Assembly (NCBI GenBank): GCA_002482775.1
Contig: DLGQ01000002.1
Location: forward strand, 20,878 to 84,877
DNA from: Flavobacteriales bacterium UBA7690
Lineage (GTDB): Bacteria > Bacteroidota > Bacteroidia > Flavobacteriales_F > PHOS-HE28
DNA: 64,000 nt
Reading direction: 5' to 3'
Within the stretch, counting starts at the first letter, position 1, and every line of letters starts with the position of its first letter. The position numbers were made by a program, and so were the translations under genes. Shown piece after piece: positions 62,612-64,000 of the stretch. The notes beneath the pieces were generated by a model that worked only from the letters and a program-made list of their open reading frames with translations, made no database searches and was not told the DNA's origin.

Positions 62612-63951
62612 AGAAACCCCGGATCAGCATCCACTGGTTCCGTCGCGACCTACGGCTCCAAGACAACCACGGCTTCTTCCGCGCGCTCACAGAGCACGGT
62701 GATGTGTTGCCCCTCTTCATCTTCGATAGCAACATCCTGGATAAGCTGGGCACCACCCACGACCGCCGTGTGGACTTCATCCACCGCACGTTGCACGGCC
62801 TGCAAGGGCAGCTTGTCACCGCAGGAAGCAGCTTACGTGTGGAACACGGTGATCCGATCGCCGTTTGGAAGCGGTTGCTGGACACGTACGACATCTCCGC
62901 GGTAACCACCAACCACGACCACGAGCAGTATGCGAACGAGCGTGATTCCCAGGTGGCCGCACTGTTGACCGCGAAGGGCATCCCCTTCCGATCCTTCAAG
63001 GACATCAGCATCTTCGAGCGCGGCGAGATCCTGAAGGACGATGGAAAGCCGTACACCGTCTACACGCCCTACTCGCGTAAATGGCACGCGCACTTCAAGC
63101 CGGAAATGGAAGAGCCTTTCCCAAGCGAGGCACACCTTCATCGGCTCTGGAAGACGGCCCCGCTCCCTCTACCCTCGTTGGCCTCGTTCGGTTTCGAGCG
63201 CACCGATCTGGAGGTACCATCCCTGCATGTTCCCGACAAGCTCCTGAAGCACTACGGTGAGACACGGAACCTCCCTGCTTTGGAAGGCACCAGCAAGATG
63301 AGCACCCACCTGCGGTTCGGTACGGTTAGCGTGCGCGAATTGGTGCGGCGGGGCCGGAAACTGAACGCCACCTACCTCAACGAGCTGATCTGGAGGGAGT
63401 TCTTCATGCAGATCCTATGGCACTTCCCGCATCCGGAACGGGCCTTCAAACCCGCATACGACAACATCCCCTGGAAGGCCGATGAAACTGGATTCCAAGC
63501 TTGGTGCGCAGGAAGAACGGGCTACCCATTGGTGGACGCGGGCATGCGAGAATTGAACGCTACCGGCCTGATGCACAACCGGGTACGCATGGTGGTGGCC
63601 AGCTTCCTCACCAAGCACCTCCTGATCGACTGGCGCTGGGGCGAGGCCTACTTCGCGCAGCAACTCCTTGATTTCGAGCTAAGTAGCAATAATGGAGGCT
63701 GGCAGTGGGCTTCGGGCTCAGGATGCGACGCCGCGCCCTACTTTCGCGTCTTCAATCCGAAGCTGCAACAAGAGCGTTTCGACCCTCAGTTAAACTATGT
63801 CAAAAAGTGGGTACAGGAGTATGGTAGTGCGAACTATGCAACGCCAATTGTCGTTCACGAGGTAGCCCGGAACCGAGCCATCGAGACTTACAAGCTCGGG
63901 CTTGGCGAGAAAGGCGGCGGGAACGAACGACAAACTAAGCTCTTTGCATAA
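62608..63951 (+). CDS. phr: Cryptochrome/deoxyribodipyrimidine photolyase (class I type)
   Basis: 447 residues. N-terminal antenna-binding domain (about 5-130, IHWFRRDLRLQDNHGFF) and the FAD domain (about 190-440) with TSKMSTHLRFGTVSVREL, LIWREFFMQILWHFP, and NNGGWQWASGSGCDAAPYFR. It probably uses blue light to repair pyrimidine dimers; some relatives act as photoreceptors. Overlaps idi by 4 bases, so it is linked to carotenoid production. Confidence 0.92.
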   Translation: MKKPRISIHWFRRDLRLQDNHGFFRALTEHGDVLPLFIFDSNILDKLGTTHDRRVDFIHRTLHGLQGQLVTAGSSLRVEHGDPIAVWKRLLDTYDISAVTTNHDHEQYANERDSQVAALLTAKGIPFRSFKDISIFERGEILKDDGKPYTVYTPYSRKWHAHFKPEMEEPFPSEAHLHRLWKTAPLPLPSLASFGFERTDLEVPSLHVPDKLLKHYGETRNLPALEGTSKMSTHLRFGTVSVRELVRRGRKLNATYLNELIWREFFMQILWHFPHPERAFKPAYDNIPWKADETGFQAWCAGRTGYPLVDAGMRELNATGLMHNRVRMVVASFLTKHLLIDWRWGEAYFAQQLLDFELSSNNGGWQWASGSGCDAAPYFRVFNPKLQQERFDPQLNYVKKWVQEYGSANYATPIVVHEVARNRAIETYKLGLGEKGGGNERQTKLFA

Positions 63952-63953
63952 CA

Positions 63954-64000
63954 ATGCCACGTAAAAAGAAAGCCATCATCCTGAGCCAACCGGTGAAAGA
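63954..64000 (+). CDS. Start of a downstream gene, 3' partial
   Basis: An ATG at 63954, two bases after the photolyase stop, opens a frame of 15 visible codons (MPRKKKAIILSQPVK) that runs off the window. The close spacing suggests it belongs to the same operon. Too little is visible to name it. Confidence 0.5.
   Translation, partial: MPRKKKAIILSQPVK

Noticed and set aside
1..64000. Mobile elements, prophage, toxin-antitoxin or defence genes
   Set aside because: No transposase, integrase, nuclease-helicase pair or toxin motif was found on either strand; the genes are mainly core or surface functions.

Overview
The window is chromosomal DNA from a GC-rich member of the Bacteroidota, most likely a Flavobacteriales relative. 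The evidence is direct. It holds type IX secretion (T9SS) and gliding genes (porU, porV, a porP/sprF homologue, gldJ), several secreted proteins ending in a T9SS sorting domain, almost no Shine-Dalgarno sequences, and repeated TAnnTTTG/TAnnTTCG boxes that match the Bacteroidota -7 promoter element. Coding density is high. I see no insertion sequence, prophage, integron or CRISPR array. This is mainly core genome with accessory surface-protein patches.

Layout. 1-7.1 kb: end of an LpxD-like acyltransferase, a GAF-PP2C phosphatase, then a leftward polysaccharide module (Wzy/WaaL-like ligase, two Wzz-like proteins, flippase). 7.4-14.9 kb: phytanoyl-CoA-dioxygenase-like protein plus SDR, a histone-H1-like Lys/Ala protein, a GT4 glycosyltransferase, rnhB, a large protein with a propeller-like C-terminus, and a truncated globin. 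15-20 kb: glucosaminidase/LysM protein, small CCxxxC protein, one T9SS cargo protein, urocanate hydratase. 20-27 kb: two related PKD/T9SS cargo proteins, followed at once by an ECF sigma factor and a protein that appears to join an anti-sigma-like inner-membrane segment to an outer-membrane beta-barrel; then a pyrophosphatase with a lipoprotein signal.

27.5-41 kb: pheT, fatty acid hydroxylase, YhhN protein, recG, a membrane protein, a cupin/JmjC gene broken by an in-frame stop, pdhC-pdhA, cdd, and a VTC-domain/DUF4956 pair. 41-51 kb: ispF-porV-porU leftward and porP-gldJ-murF rightward. 51-58.6 kb: acyl-CoA dehydrogenase, anmK, Glu/Leu/Phe/Val-type dehydrogenase, and an exbB-exbD-exbD-tonB-folC run. 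58.6-64 kb: two valine tRNAs, then a tightly overlapped ECF sigma-crtI-crtB-idi-photolyase operon, probably a light or oxidative stress response.

How the genes work together. PorU and PorV process and anchor proteins carrying the C-terminal sorting domain, and three such cargo proteins lie in the same window. ExbB/ExbD/TonB energise the outer membrane. The sigma/dual-membrane anti-sigma pair next to the cargo genes is the best candidate for an unusual system: a single protein that could carry an outer-membrane signal directly to a cytoplasmic sigma factor. The second sigma factor heads the carotenoid/photorepair operon. All function calls are read from sequence motifs without database searches.
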